In this document: positions 39,492 to 47,320 of the stretch, piece by piece
Layout: each line of letters starts with the position of its first letter
Position numbering within the stretch: the stretch's first letter is position 1
IMG/VR virus record: IMGVR_UViG_3300050821_002122
Coordinates: 1-64,000 of that record
Length of the DNA: 64,000 bases
Strand: one strand, 5' to 3'
Source: a virus
Notes under the pieces: model-generated
Database searches by the model: none
Told to the model about the DNA's origin: nothing
The model's input: the letters and a program-made list of their open reading frames with translations, nothing else
Position numbers and translations under genes: made by a program

Positions 39492-39908
39492 CTATTGTTC
39501 ACGGAAAATCTGCTCTATCTCTGTATTTACTTTAGGGGAGATTGCCAGAGTCCCACGATTCGGGTAATTGTAGACCACCAGGTCCTGCGTTTTAATCAGC
39601 GTCTCACACTCAGTGGCCTCTTGCCGGCGATTCATGTGTGTCAGCAGATAGCCACCTTCGTTACGAATCGTGAACTTGGAGGTGAAGTAGAAGCCACAAC
39701 GCTCACCTATCGAGAGACCTTCATTGTTGCCTGGCACCTCGACCAAGAAGATCGAGAACATGCACCGAAGAGGTAATTCCTTAACGATACGCATATCACG
39801 CTGACGGCGCACATTAATCGTTGGTAGAAAGAAGCCTCGCTCCGCGTCTTCGTAGAACACACCCGGTGATGCATCGATAGCCAACGCGAACATAAAATCG
39901 ACTTGCAT
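39492..39908 (-). CDS. Hypothetical protein, 138 aa
   Basis: A 138-residue protein of mixed strands and short helices (MFSIFLVEVPGNNEG; CGFYFTSKFTIRNEGGYLL). It starts two bases after the sliding clamp stop, so it is co-transcribed with the clamp. No family recognised. The closeness to the clamp suggests a replication or late-transcription accessory role, but no clamp-binding peptide is evident. Confidence 0.6.
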   Translation of the reverse strand: MQVDFMFALAIDASPGVFYEDAERGFFLPTINVRRQRDMRIVKELPLRCMFSIFLVEVPGNNEGLSIGERCGFYFTSKFTIRNEGGYLLTHMNRRQEATECETLIKTQDLVVYNYPNRGTLAISPKVNTEIEQIFREQ

Positions 39909-39909
39909 T

Positions 39910-40989
39910 TTATTCCTCTTCGGAAGTCTCTTGATTCAGCGACACGATCACTGTGCCTACCTTCAGGTGGAAGGCAATGAACTGGTCATCCACGATTTTC
40001 ATCTGCACCACATCACCACTCTTGCGAATCGCTTCGTCCAAAAACTCGAAGTCGATCATCACCTTGATCTTTTTGCTCTTGGTAGTCTTGATGAGCGCCT
40101 TCGTGGAACCATTCGAGGTCTGCACTGCCAGCGACATTTTGCCGTCAGCTACAGTCAAGCTTACTTCTGAACGTTCTTTGGTAGCAACTGCGCGAGCATT
40201 GTCCATGAAGGCGATGATGTCCTCCTTCTTGACCTCCACCTCAGTGCCTTTGCTACCTTTGATATCCTTGACCGCTGAGATTACTTCCTCCAACTTGAGT
40301 TCGTTCTCTTCCTCTTGCGGCAAACTCAGCGCTACTTTGACCAGCTTGTTCGACACATACAGGTTGGACTTGGATAGTTCGATGGTGAACTCGCCCTTGA
40401 ACGCATCGAGAACAGCTTGGAACATATCTAGGGGCAACTTCACCTCCATTGAACCAGTGATTTCGTTGGAGTGAATGAACGCCATATGATTGCTGTCGTA
40501 ACAGGCAACGAATGCGCCCTTGTTCGTCAGCTTGACCGACAAGGGCATGAAGGTAGCAATCAGCGTCGTTGGCTTCAGCGCAACAGCAGAAACAGTCGTG
40601 CGTAACCACGATGCCTGTTCAGCATCGATTTTGATGGCCTTCTCTTTCTTGTCTTGATCGTCCTCAAGCTGCATTGCGTCCACTGTTGGCAGCTCGCACT
40701 TGTAGGCACCGCTGGTGATCTTGCACAGCGTTTTGTCGTAAGCTATTTTCAGGTCCTTGCGTCCCTTAGTCGCATCCCTCAAGCTCTGCATAGCGACAGC
40801 GAACACATTTGCTTTGCCTTCAACGTCGCCCGGTAACGTGACTGAGCAACTGGATGTCTCACTGTTGGATACCATATGTACACGCTTACCATTCGACTGA
40901 ACAGCAACGTTACCACTTACCGGTGGGGCCAGACGCGATATGATTCGGATGGCTTCTTGCAGGGCGTCATTTGTCGTAGAGATTTGCAT
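39910..40989 (-). CDS. DNA sliding clamp (DnaN/beta-like)
   Basis: A 359-residue protein, about the size of bacterial beta clamps (366) and larger than T4 gp45 (228). The three-domain plan is visible from repeated strand and helix units. Motifs include A-I-R-I-I-S-R-L-A-P at the start, S-S-C-S-V-T-L-P-G-D, F-V-A-C-Y-D-S-N-H-M-A, E-V-K-L-P-L-D-M-F and D-D-Q-F-I-A-F-H near the end. It encircles DNA and tethers the polymerase, loaded by the clamp loader encoded at 45506. AGTAAATAAG lies 26 bases upstream of the ATG, behind a terminator, so this is probably the first gene of its unit. Confidence 0.85.
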   Translation of the reverse strand: MQISTTNDALQEAIRIISRLAPPVSGNVAVQSNGKRVHMVSNSETSSCSVTLPGDVEGKANVFAVAMQSLRDATKGRKDLKIAYDKTLCKITSGAYKCELPTVDAMQLEDDQDKKEKAIKIDAEQASWLRTTVSAVALKPTTLIATFMPLSVKLTNKGAFVACYDSNHMAFIHSNEITGSMEVKLPLDMFQAVLDAFKGEFTIELSKSNLYVSNKLVKVALSLPQEEENELKLEEVISAVKDIKGSKGTEVEVKKEDIIAFMDNARAVATKERSEVSLTVADGKMSLAVQTSNGSTKALIKTTKSKKIKVMIDFEFLDEAIRKSGDVVQMKIVDDQFIAFHLKVGTVIVSLNQETSEEE

Positions 40990-41015
40990 GATTTTGTCTG
41001 TGAGTTGGTGTCTGT

Positions 41016-41025
41016 CTTATTTACT
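41016..41025 (-). promoter_or_regulatory. AGTAAATAAG motif upstream of the clamp gene
   Basis: Minus-strand AGTAAATAAG, 26 bases before the clamp ATG and directly after the terminator at 41035-41063. Matching elements precede the minus-strand genes starting at 31991, 47294 and 55952 at 17-24 bases. Candidate early or middle promoter element. Confidence 0.5.
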
Positions 41026-41034
41026 GTGACGAAG

Positions 41035-41063
41035 AAAGCCTGCTACCATTTCTAGCAGCAGGC
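41035..41063 (-). terminator. Terminator of the minus-strand virion-like island
   Basis: GCCTGCT and AGCAGGC pair around a 12-base loop, followed on the minus strand by TTTCTTC. It lies eight bases after the stop of the 24-residue membrane peptide. Confidence 0.75.
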
Positions 41064-41070
41064 TCGTGTA

Positions 41071-41145
41071 CTATCTGGTTATTTTGTTGACCACATACGC
41101 TATGGCCACTATGAGGCCTAGGAACAACCATACCTTGATTAGCAT
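41071..41145 (-). CDS. Tiny membrane peptide, 24 aa
   Basis: Reads M-L-I-K-V-W-L-F-L-G-L-I-V-A-I-A-Y-V-V-N-K-I-T-R, a single hydrophobic helix with a basic end. Its ATG overlaps the stop of the 266-residue gene (ATGA at 41145), the usual coupling here, and a terminator follows. Likely translated, function unknown. Confidence 0.5.
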   Translation of the reverse strand: MLIKVWLFLGLIVAIAYVVNKITR

Positions 41146-41945
41146 CAGACCACCGTGAGCGTCAGTGCAACATTGGTCGTTTGGTTCAGCGAATCCGTGA
41201 CGACATAGTTGAATGTGTAATCAGCGGGTGGCGGTGCACCCAGACGGATAATTCGGATCGTGTTGAACTGCACACCACCCAACGGGGCCACCGAAGTGTA
41301 GGGCACCAACGTGGACTTGAAGAAGCCACCTGGTGGGTTCGATACCACATCGATACGCAAAGGATCGACATTGGTCGTACCTGCTTTGAACAGATCGACC
41401 CAGTTGAAGTCGATGAACGGGCACTGGGCTTCCAGATCAGCGACCTTAACACTAGCAGCCCAACGCAAGGTGCCAGACGTAACGACTGGTGGTGCGGTTG
41501 TTGGTGGGCTGGATACGTCTGCTGCCATGTTGACCTCCAGATTGGTGACCAATGTGCCCAGATAGTAGCGAGTACCCCAACCTTGCGTTGGCAATTGGTG
41601 ATGCGCACCCAAATAGCCGACATCATCGGTTGCAACGAAGGCCGAATAGCCGAGCCACGGACGTTCGCGCACTTCATCATCAGGATAGACGACAGCCATG
41701 TATTGACCGACACCGAAGCCGCTGCCATTGTCTACCTTTTGGGGCAACGTCACGCTGGTGATTGCGACTGAGCCTTCCAGCAGCGCGAACGACGTCTCCG
41801 TGCCCGTGAAGGTAGTAGCGTTGATGGCAAAGAAACCCTGCAGGTTGCCGTTACCACCGCACACCACTGGCAGAATGGTTTGCTTCGATGGTTGGCTCAA
41901 AGGGAGACCCAATTGGTTACTGGTCTGGAAATTAGAATAAGTCAT
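41145..41945 (-). CDS. Probable virion surface protein, 266 aa
   Basis: A beta-rich, Gly/Thr/Pro-rich protein of 266 residues with few charges, resembling phage capsid-surface or adhesin proteins and not the replication proteins around it. The C-terminal ~90 residues form an Ig-like pattern ending Y-N-Y-V-V-T-D-S-L-N-Q-T-T-N-V-A-L-T-L-T-V, typical of phage Ig or cadherin-type domains. It forms an operon with the 116-residue gene upstream and a 24-residue peptide downstream. A late-type motif precedes the operon. Confidence 0.65.
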   Translation of the reverse strand: MTYSNFQTSNQLGLPLSQPSKQTILPVVCGGNGNLQGFFAINATTFTGTETSFALLEGSVAITSVTLPQKVDNGSGFGVGQYMAVVYPDDEVRERPWLGYSAFVATDDVGYLGAHHQLPTQGWGTRYYLGTLVTNLEVNMAADVSSPPTTAPPVVTSGTLRWAASVKVADLEAQCPFIDFNWVDLFKAGTTNVDPLRIDVVSNPPGGFFKSTLVPYTSVAPLGGVQFNTIRIIRLGAPPPADYTFNYVVTDSLNQTTNVALTLTVV

Positions 41946-42296
41946 TTAAGGCTCCGGTTGGACTATTACGAAAGAGAGTCGGGTGCCACTACAGGTTACG
42001 CCACACACGCATTGGCCTCCACTAGGATCGGCTTCAGCGATAACGGTAGGATCGGTCATTGGTTCGGTCAGAGCCGAATAGCCAATCACGGCCGCCTTCA
42101 ATATCACCTGCGTCGTCAGCATCTGTGCAGCGATTTCCTTATAGGGCAAGCTGAGGGCAACCACGCTGACCGTGTACAGCCCGCAGTATAGTGCATCGCC
42201 GGCAGGTACAAAATCCTGCCCGTTAAACACAAGATCGGTATCGGCAACATTTAAGGTGCCAGTACCATTGATAAGCTGTACCGTTAATTGGCTCAT
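41946..42296 (-). CDS. Probable virion-associated protein, 116 aa
   Basis: A beta-rich 116-residue protein (SQLTVQLINGTGTLNVAD) with a Cys-rich loop G-Q-C-V-C-G-V-T-C near the C-terminus. No family recognised. It begins the minus-strand virion-like island: CAATTTAATG stands directly upstream (8 bases before the ATG), the same motif seen before + strand head genes. Confidence 0.6.
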   Translation of the reverse strand: MSQLTVQLINGTGTLNVADTDLVFNGQDFVPAGDALYCGLYTVSVVALSLPYKEIAAQMLTTQVILKAAVIGYSALTEPMTDPTVIAEADPSGGQCVCGVTCSGTRLSFVIVQPEP

Positions 42297-42304
42297 ACGA
42301 TCCT

Positions 42305-42315
42305 CATTAAATTGA
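42305..42315 (-). promoter_or_regulatory. Late-type motif TCAATTTAATG on the minus strand
   Basis: The motif otherwise found upstream of + strand virion and lysis genes occurs here on the minus strand, immediately before a virion-like gene. The spacing to the ATG (8 bases) is too short for a classic -10 element followed by a leader, so either transcription starts within it or it is a translational or other signal. Confidence 0.45.
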
Positions 42316-42317
42316 AT

Positions 42318-43094
42318 TCATTTCTTCAGGCCAGCTATGGTCTTTTTGGAACTTCCCGCGATATAAAGGATTTCAAAGGTCTGCAACTTGTGTTGACTTG
42401 CCACCAACTCTACATTACCTTCTTTCTTATACTGCATAACGGCTTGACGCAGGGCACCACTCATCGGGTCCTTCATCATCTCTTTCAGTTCCCACAGCTT
42501 ATGGCTCGAATCTAATTTTGCCATCAGCTTGGAACGGGCTTCAACACCTGCGAGGTAACCGATTAGGAGCGCTGCTACTTCCTTGCGCAGATCATAAGGC
42601 GTTATCTTATAGATGGCTGCCTGCACATGATTCAAGAACGATGGTTTAGTTGCTGCGTTCACATAGTCATCCATCGTTGGTTCTTTACGAACCAAATGCC
42701 AGTCCTCTGGATTCTCCACCGCATATTCTAATGCGCGACGCATCGACTTTACGAGATCAGTTGGATCGAGTACCTTCACGTTGCAGGTCTTCAAACATGA
42801 CAGCGAGTCGCAGATGAAAAGAATCTGCCGAGCATAGGGTGACCGATAGCGGTGACAGAACGTAACCGAAGGCAAGATGATGGGCCACGCTGGTTGCTCT
42901 GCGCTCAGATGCCGTGACTTGCTTTTGGCTACCAGCGAATTGTCGACCATAGCGTGGCTAACACGAAGCAATTTCAACGCATGGGCAACCTCCAACGGAG
43001 AAGCCAATACACCATAGGCCTTTATCACAACTTGACGCTCTGCGGATGACCCTTCACCAGCTTTGCTTCCACCTTTGTTTTTACGACTGTCCAT
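42318..43094 (-). CDS. Hypothetical protein after gp46-like gene, 258 aa
   Basis: A 258-residue protein with a polar, Lys/Ser-rich start and a helical C-terminal half (LRKEVAALLIGYLAGVEARS). It contains C-x-x-x-x-x-C (S-C-L-K-T-C) in the middle. No family is recognised. It overlaps the end of the gp46-like gene by 70 bases in another frame, yet has a good AAGGAG site seven bases before its ATG, so the overlap seems real. Position next to gp46 invites a recombination role, but it lacks the Mre11/gp47 phosphodiesterase motifs. Confidence 0.6.
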   Translation of the reverse strand: MDSRKNKGGSKAGEGSSAERQVVIKAYGVLASPLEVAHALKLLRVSHAMVDNSLVAKSKSRHLSAEQPAWPIILPSVTFCHRYRSPYARQILFICDSLSCLKTCNVKVLDPTDLVKSMRRALEYAVENPEDWHLVRKEPTMDDYVNAATKPSFLNHVQAAIYKITPYDLRKEVAALLIGYLAGVEARSKLMAKLDSSHKLWELKEMMKDPMSGALRQAVMQYKKEGNVELVASQHKLQTFEILYIAGSSKKTIAGLKK

Positions 43095-45256
43095 TCTTCA
43101 GCTCCTTCATATCGTTCTCCACTATCAGGAGTAATGATTATTATTGTGGGGAATATTTTGTTCAGCACTGGAATTAGGCGCTTAAACGATTCTGTCGTCT
43201 CTGGACTAAAATTCGCGGTCGGCTCATCCAAAAATAGAACGTTACACCGTTGACTTACTGGTCGGAAGGTCATCAGAGCCGCCATCAGTACCAAGGTGAA
43301 TAGTTTTGATTCAGCACCACTCAGTTTGCGCACATCAGAGGTCAACATCTTCTTACCGTGCTTGCGAGTCACCACTAAGGAGATTTGACTTCTGTCCCAG
43401 CTAAAGCTGAACTCAAAATCCTCAGGGAAGACCACACGAGCATACTTATTGACCTCCACCATCAGGCGCTTACTGATCGCCTGTATAGCCATTTTCTTTA
43501 CAGCTTTGTCGGAGTAACCGTCGACCAGAAGCTTCAGCGCTTCTTCGTCTTTCAATTCCTCTCGCATCTCAGTCAAGCGTTCTTTAAGACGCTTGTAGGT
43601 CTGCATCGCCTCACGACCAATAGCATACTTGGTCTTCAGGTTCGACAATTTGTCCTGTAACTCATTTATCTTTGCCTGCAACTTCGGACCGATTGAAGCA
43701 GCACCGCGTTGCTTAGCAGTCAGCTTACCCAGATCGATGATGGTCTCAAGGTTAGGATGAATGAATGTCAACAGGCTAATACGGTCACGATCCTCAGTGA
43801 CCATACGTTCTAGAACCTGCACCTCCAATTTCTTACCTTCAAACTTTTCTGGTTCGTCCGGTAGATTCTTGATCTCATCGAACGCCTCCATGTAGCGCGT
43901 ACTCTTGTCCATCGCAGCATTGAGGGCATCGATCTCTGATTCCTTTAACTCCTTACGAGCCTTCTTGTACTCCTCTATCGCAGTCTCGTATTCAGCGTAG
44001 GCATCGCATGCTTCGACCTCAGCTTCCAGTGTCTCTATCTTGTGCCTAAGTTTCTTGGGGCTCTTTACCGTAACATCCTGCCCGCAGGTTTCGCATTGAC
44101 CAGTCTTGAATTTCTTGGCATGGTCATACTGATGCTCAAGTGATTCGATTCGAGATTTCAGTTCCTTGCGACTGGTCTTAAGTTCATCAACTGCCTCAGG
44201 CTTACCAGATGCTACTATCTTGGTGGCCCATTTGAAGTTCTGATCTGCGGTGTGCCATTGTTCCTCCAAGCCACGGCGATCAGCGTAGAATGTTTTACAC
44301 AGTTTCGTGGCCTTACGCACACCATGTTTCGCAACTAACTTGGCTGCATCTTTGCCGAGGGAAGCCAAAGCCTTATCGTAACGACGAGTATCTTTCTGAT
44401 GCTGTTCCCAAGCACGGGCTTCCTCAAGGTCCTTCTTGTTGGTCCGAAGGTTCCACTTTGCGGTAGTCATCAACTCATCGAACGAGTCTACAGATATGTC
44501 ACCGGCAATACGACTGAACTCGGCGATCTGAGCAGCAGCGGACTTCTCAAATGCCAACAGTCGGCATATATCTTGAAGGCGCGTACTCTTTTCGTGCAGT
44601 GCCTCTAGTTCCTCAGCTGTGGCAGCTACCTTCGCCTTTAACTCACGGAGGTCTAGACCATCAACCTTATCCTTAGCGCGTGAATACTCTGCCTTCAGTT
44701 CAGTAAAGGCAGCACGCACCTTAGCGAGCTTAGACAGCTCAGCCAAGAAGAGGCGACGTTCGGTATCGATCTTATCCAAACCAAAGAAGGATGTGAAGAA
44801 CTTCTTACGTGCAGTTGAGTTACCCATAACCAGAGGATGCGGCACGCGAGCATCCGAATGCACATAGGTGTTGAAGTCCTCAATTGAGATAGGTAGCTTC
44901 TTGTCCAACCACTTCCGGGCCATCGGTTTAGTACGGAACCGCGATTTACCACCCTTCATGATTTTGAGGCCTGTACCAGACCGCTGAATATTGAAAGTCG
45001 TATCGCCGGCAGTCACATTTAGCAAGCGGGTACCTGTCTTCAAGGCATCCTGTTTCGTGCCAACCATAGGTTCGTCGAACAGGATTTCTCCCACTTGGCT
45101 GAAGAATGCGGATTTACCAGCACCGTTACCGTTACTCTTGCTTTTGCCGCCAGCAAGGTTCAAGCCGTAGATCGCAGAGACTCCAGGCTTAAAGTCGAAC
45201 TTTACGTCCTTGAAAAGCAAAGGACCTTTCAATCGGATTGAATTAAGTTTCAGCAT
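43025..45256 (-). CDS. Rad50/SbcC-like ATPase (T4 gp46-like recombination subunit)
   Basis: A 743-residue SMC-like ATPase. The Walker A is G-N-G-A-G-K-S (43-49), followed by long coiled coils (about 170-600). The zinc hook is C-E-T-C in G-Q-C-E-T-C-G-Q (about 387). The ABC signature is K-L-S-G-A-E (about 644) and the Walker B is L-F-L-D-E-P-T (about 675). T4 gp46 with gp47 resects DNA ends for recombination-dependent replication. The partner nuclease (Mre11/gp47 type) is not in this window. The start overlaps the 88-residue gene by 14 bases. Confidence 0.92.
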   Translation of the reverse strand: MLKLNSIRLKGPLLFKDVKFDFKPGVSAIYGLNLAGGKSKSNGNGAGKSAFFSQVGEILFDEPMVGTKQDALKTGTRLLNVTAGDTTFNIQRSGTGLKIMKGGKSRFRTKPMARKWLDKKLPISIEDFNTYVHSDARVPHPLVMGNSTARKKFFTSFFGLDKIDTERRLFLAELSKLAKVRAAFTELKAEYSRAKDKVDGLDLRELKAKVAATAEELEALHEKSTRLQDICRLLAFEKSAAAQIAEFSRIAGDISVDSFDELMTTAKWNLRTNKKDLEEARAWEQHQKDTRRYDKALASLGKDAAKLVAKHGVRKATKLCKTFYADRRGLEEQWHTADQNFKWATKIVASGKPEAVDELKTSRKELKSRIESLEHQYDHAKKFKTGQCETCGQDVTVKSPKKLRHKIETLEAEVEACDAYAEYETAIEEYKKARKELKESEIDALNAAMDKSTRYMEAFDEIKNLPDEPEKFEGKKLEVQVLERMVTEDRDRISLLTFIHPNLETIIDLGKLTAKQRGAASIGPKLQAKINELQDKLSNLKTKYAIGREAMQTYKRLKERLTEMREELKDEEALKLLVDGYSDKAVKKMAIQAISKRLMVEVNKYARVVFPEDFEFSFSWDRSQISLVVTRKHGKKMLTSDVRKLSGAESKLFTLVLMAALMTFRPVSQRCNVLFLDEPTANFSPETTESFKRLIPVLNKIFPTIIIITPDSGERYEGAEEWTVVKTKVEAKLVKGHPQSVKL

Positions 45257-45509
45257 ACTTGATGGTGTAGAACATGAAGGCGTTGCGAACGTCGTTTATC
45301 GCTGGCTGAAGAAAATGATTCAGGAAACTACTACCAGCTGCTGGAGTCTCATCTTCCTCGTAAGAAATGAAAGTCATCTCCATCATGAGTTTATCTTTGC
45401 CCATGTTGACCCATACTTCAGTGTGCCCGTCACAGGTAACCCTACCTCTTAAAGGTACGGAGTCATATGGCAATGTCAGCTTGCCTTTACACTCGAATTT
45501 GGTAATCAT
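45243..45509 (-). CDS. Hypothetical protein between clamp loader and gp46-like gene, 88 aa
   Basis: A small beta-rich protein (GKLTLPYDSVPLRGRVTCDG; KLMMEMTFISYEEDE). It overlaps the clamp-loader stop by four bases and the gp46-like start by 14, so all three are co-translated. No family recognised. T4 has gp62 beside gp44, but this is too small and unlike gp62. Confidence 0.6.
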   Translation of the reverse strand: MITKFECKGKLTLPYDSVPLRGRVTCDGHTEVWVNMGKDKLMMEMTFISYEEDETPAAGSSFLNHFLQPAINDVRNAFMFYTIKYAET

Positions 45510-46591
45510 TTTGGATACAGCTCCTTAATGAGACGATACAGACGCAGACTCAATACCTCTTCCACTGGTGCGGCGAATTGCGTGATTTGAATCTTGGCCT
45601 CGATAAGGCTCGCGTTAGTGGCTGCCAGAGTACCCAGCGTAATTCCCTTGGCTTTGGCCATCAACTCCTTTGCAGTCTTCGATGGCCAGACCTTAGGATG
45701 CCGCTTGCCGTCCAGAGCCGCAGTGTTGAGCAAGTAAGTATTGGCCCACAGTAGTTTGTTCACGAAGGTAAACGATTCTTGGATGTCCAGCAGACTACGC
45801 TGAACGATCTTGAACTTACCTTCGTAGACAGCAAGCATGACTTCAACCGCAAGAACCTCATCGGAGTTCTCGGTGGATGCCAAGACGACGCTTAGGTCAT
45901 CTTTCGTCAGCATCTTCGGTTTCTTTTCTAGACCGTCATAGTACTGCTGTGCTGCCTCGACTAGGTTCGCAGTCGTTCGCATTTCGGTAGCGCCCTCAAC
46001 CAACATCTTCAGCAGCTTATTTTCGTCATCCATGATGTACGACATTTTCTCTGCCTTGGCAATGCGATACGCCTGTTTTAGCAAATCTTTTGGCGTATGT
46101 GGCGACAGAATGATCTGCGAGCACCTGTTGATTATAGCTCGACCCAGCTGCGTCGATTGGAACTTAGCAGGGTCCATACTGCACACGATAAAGGTCGTGT
46201 TCTTTGGCGCGTCTTCCAGCATTTTCAGAATCGCGTTTCCTGCAACTGGATTACCCAGCAGACCATGTGCCTCATCGATGCAGATAATGCGTCGCTTCAA
46301 CTGCGGTCTAAACTTTGCCGTCTGCTGCATCTGCCGGATATCATCGATGGAGCGGTCCACCGATGCGTTTATTTCGATATAATCGCGACTCTCACCGATG
46401 TCTTTCAGCCCGTTGATGGCTGCTGCTAAGGCCCGGCTGAACGTGGTTTTACCAGCCGATGTAGGACCAAAAAATGCAATCGCACTCGGTATATTTCCAG
46501 AGGTCACCATACCACGCAGCCGTGTTACTGCTGCCTCATGACCGATGATGCGCTCAAGGTTACGTGGGCGATATTTTGTGTGAAAGCTCAT
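45506..46591 (-). CDS. Clamp loader ATPase (gp44/RFC/DnaX-like)
   Basis: The 361-residue AAA+ protein starts M-S-F-H-T-K-Y-R-P-R-N-L, the classic start of clamp-loader small subunits. Walker A G-P-T-S-A-G-K-T (42-49), Walker B I-C-I-D-E-A-H (103-109), sensor 1 I-V-C-S-M-D-P and an I-N-R-C segment in place of the S-R-C arginine-finger motif follow. The C-terminal third is the helical collar. ATG 46591 overlaps the upstream stop (ATGA), the common pattern here, and fits the family better than 46606. It opens and loads the sliding clamp encoded at 39910. Confidence 0.92.
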   Translation of the reverse strand: MSFHTKYRPRNLERIIGHEAAVTRLRGMVTSGNIPSAIAFFGPTSAGKTTFSRALAAAINGLKDIGESRDYIEINASVDRSIDDIRQMQQTAKFRPQLKRRIICIDEAHGLLGNPVAGNAILKMLEDAPKNTTFIVCSMDPAKFQSTQLGRAIINRCSQIILSPHTPKDLLKQAYRIAKAEKMSYIMDDENKLLKMLVEGATEMRTTANLVEAAQQYYDGLEKKPKMLTKDDLSVVLASTENSDEVLAVEVMLAVYEGKFKIVQRSLLDIQESFTFVNKLLWANTYLLNTAALDGKRHPKVWPSKTAKELMAKAKGITLGTLAATNASLIEAKIQITQFAAPVEEVLSLRLYRLIKELYPK

Positions 46592-46881
46592 GCTAGTGAT
46601 TTCCAATTGTGCAGTGAATTGACGCCGTTGCTAAGAACGTCCCTCGCTACTTGATTTATGTGAGAAGAGATTCGGTGATCACCATCAATCACCGAACGAT
46701 TAGCTGTGTAGAAGCCTGTCATGATCTGATGACCACGCAACCGAGCGGTGGCATATACGCTGTCATTGCTGACTGTCAAAGTGATTTCGATTCCATCGTG
46801 TATCTGTCTGTAGGAACCAGAGTCTTTGTACTCTGGTAGCTCGTAACCACAGTGCAATATCTTACTCAACCACTTTGGCAT
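46588..46881 (-). CDS. Hypothetical protein, 97 aa
   Basis: A 97-residue protein with mixed strands and helices (GIEITLTVSNDSVYATARL). AGGAG lies six bases before the second of two tandem ATGs, so 46881 is preferred over 46884. Stop overlaps the clamp-loader start. No family recognised. Confidence 0.6.
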   Translation of the reverse strand: MPKWLSKILHCGYELPEYKDSGSYRQIHDGIEITLTVSNDSVYATARLRGHQIMTGFYTANRSVIDGDHRISSHINQVARDVLSNGVNSLHNWKSLA

Positions 46882-46890
46882 CATAAGCTC

Positions 46891-47109
46891 CTATTTCTTT
46901 TTGGCGGCCCAGCTTTCGACCTCGGCCTTCACGTACTTGCGGCAGCGCTTGGATGCCGATTCGTACAGTTCATCCAAGACCTCCTTATGGTCATCGTCTT
47001 TTCCAACCTCAGCAGTCTCTGTCACCGTGATGGTCGATGGGTTGTATTGTGGCTCTTGGATGGTCTTAGTAACCACCACGCTCACGGTTTTTCTTTTCGT
47101 ACTAGGCAT
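46891..47109 (-). CDS. Small hypothetical protein, 72 aa
   Basis: Starts M-P-S-T-K-R-K behind AAAGGAGAAG. The first 35 residues are strand-like (VSVVVTKTIQEPQYNP) and the C-terminal part is a basic, Cys-containing helix (ASKRCRKYVKAEVESW). The reading from 47148 lacks a ribosome-binding site. It overlaps the upstream 70-residue gene by 28 bases. No family recognised. Confidence 0.55.
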   Translation of the reverse strand: MPSTKRKTVSVVVTKTIQEPQYNPSTITVTETAEVGKDDDHKEVLDELYESASKRCRKYVKAEVESWAAKKK

Positions 47110-47294
47110 AGCTTCTCCTTTGGATTGTATTGAACGATGTTGCCCCACTTGTTGACGTAGACCACATCGTCTTCGTGATTGTATGCGACGTCACCATGAT
47201 TGGGTAGCTTCTTTACAGTAGGTACTGCACCAGCCCTGAAGCTACGAAGTAGTGGACGTTTACCGAACCAGTCAAACATACTCAGCCATTTCAT
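47082..47294 (-). CDS. Small hypothetical protein, 70 aa
   Basis: A basic 70-residue protein (MKWLSMFDWFGKRPLLRSF) with a strand-rich second half (DVVYVNKWGNIVQYNP). Strong ribosome-binding site (AAAGGAGGTCATC) and the AGTAAATAAA motif 17 bases before the ATG suggest it is first in a transcription unit leading to the clamp loader and gp46-like genes. No family recognised. Confidence 0.6.
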   Translation of the reverse strand: MKWLSMFDWFGKRPLLRSFRAGAVPTVKKLPNHGDVAYNHEDDVVYVNKWGNIVQYNPKEKLCLVRKEKP

Positions 47295-47310
47295 GATGAC
47301 CTCCTTTGTC

Positions 47311-47320
47311 TTTATTTACT
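47311..47320 (-). promoter_or_regulatory. AGTAAATAAA motif over a stop codon
   Basis: Minus-strand AGTAAATAAA overlaps the TAA of the nuclease gene and precedes the ATG at 47294 by 17 bases. One of four well-placed copies of this motif on the minus strand. Confidence 0.5.
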
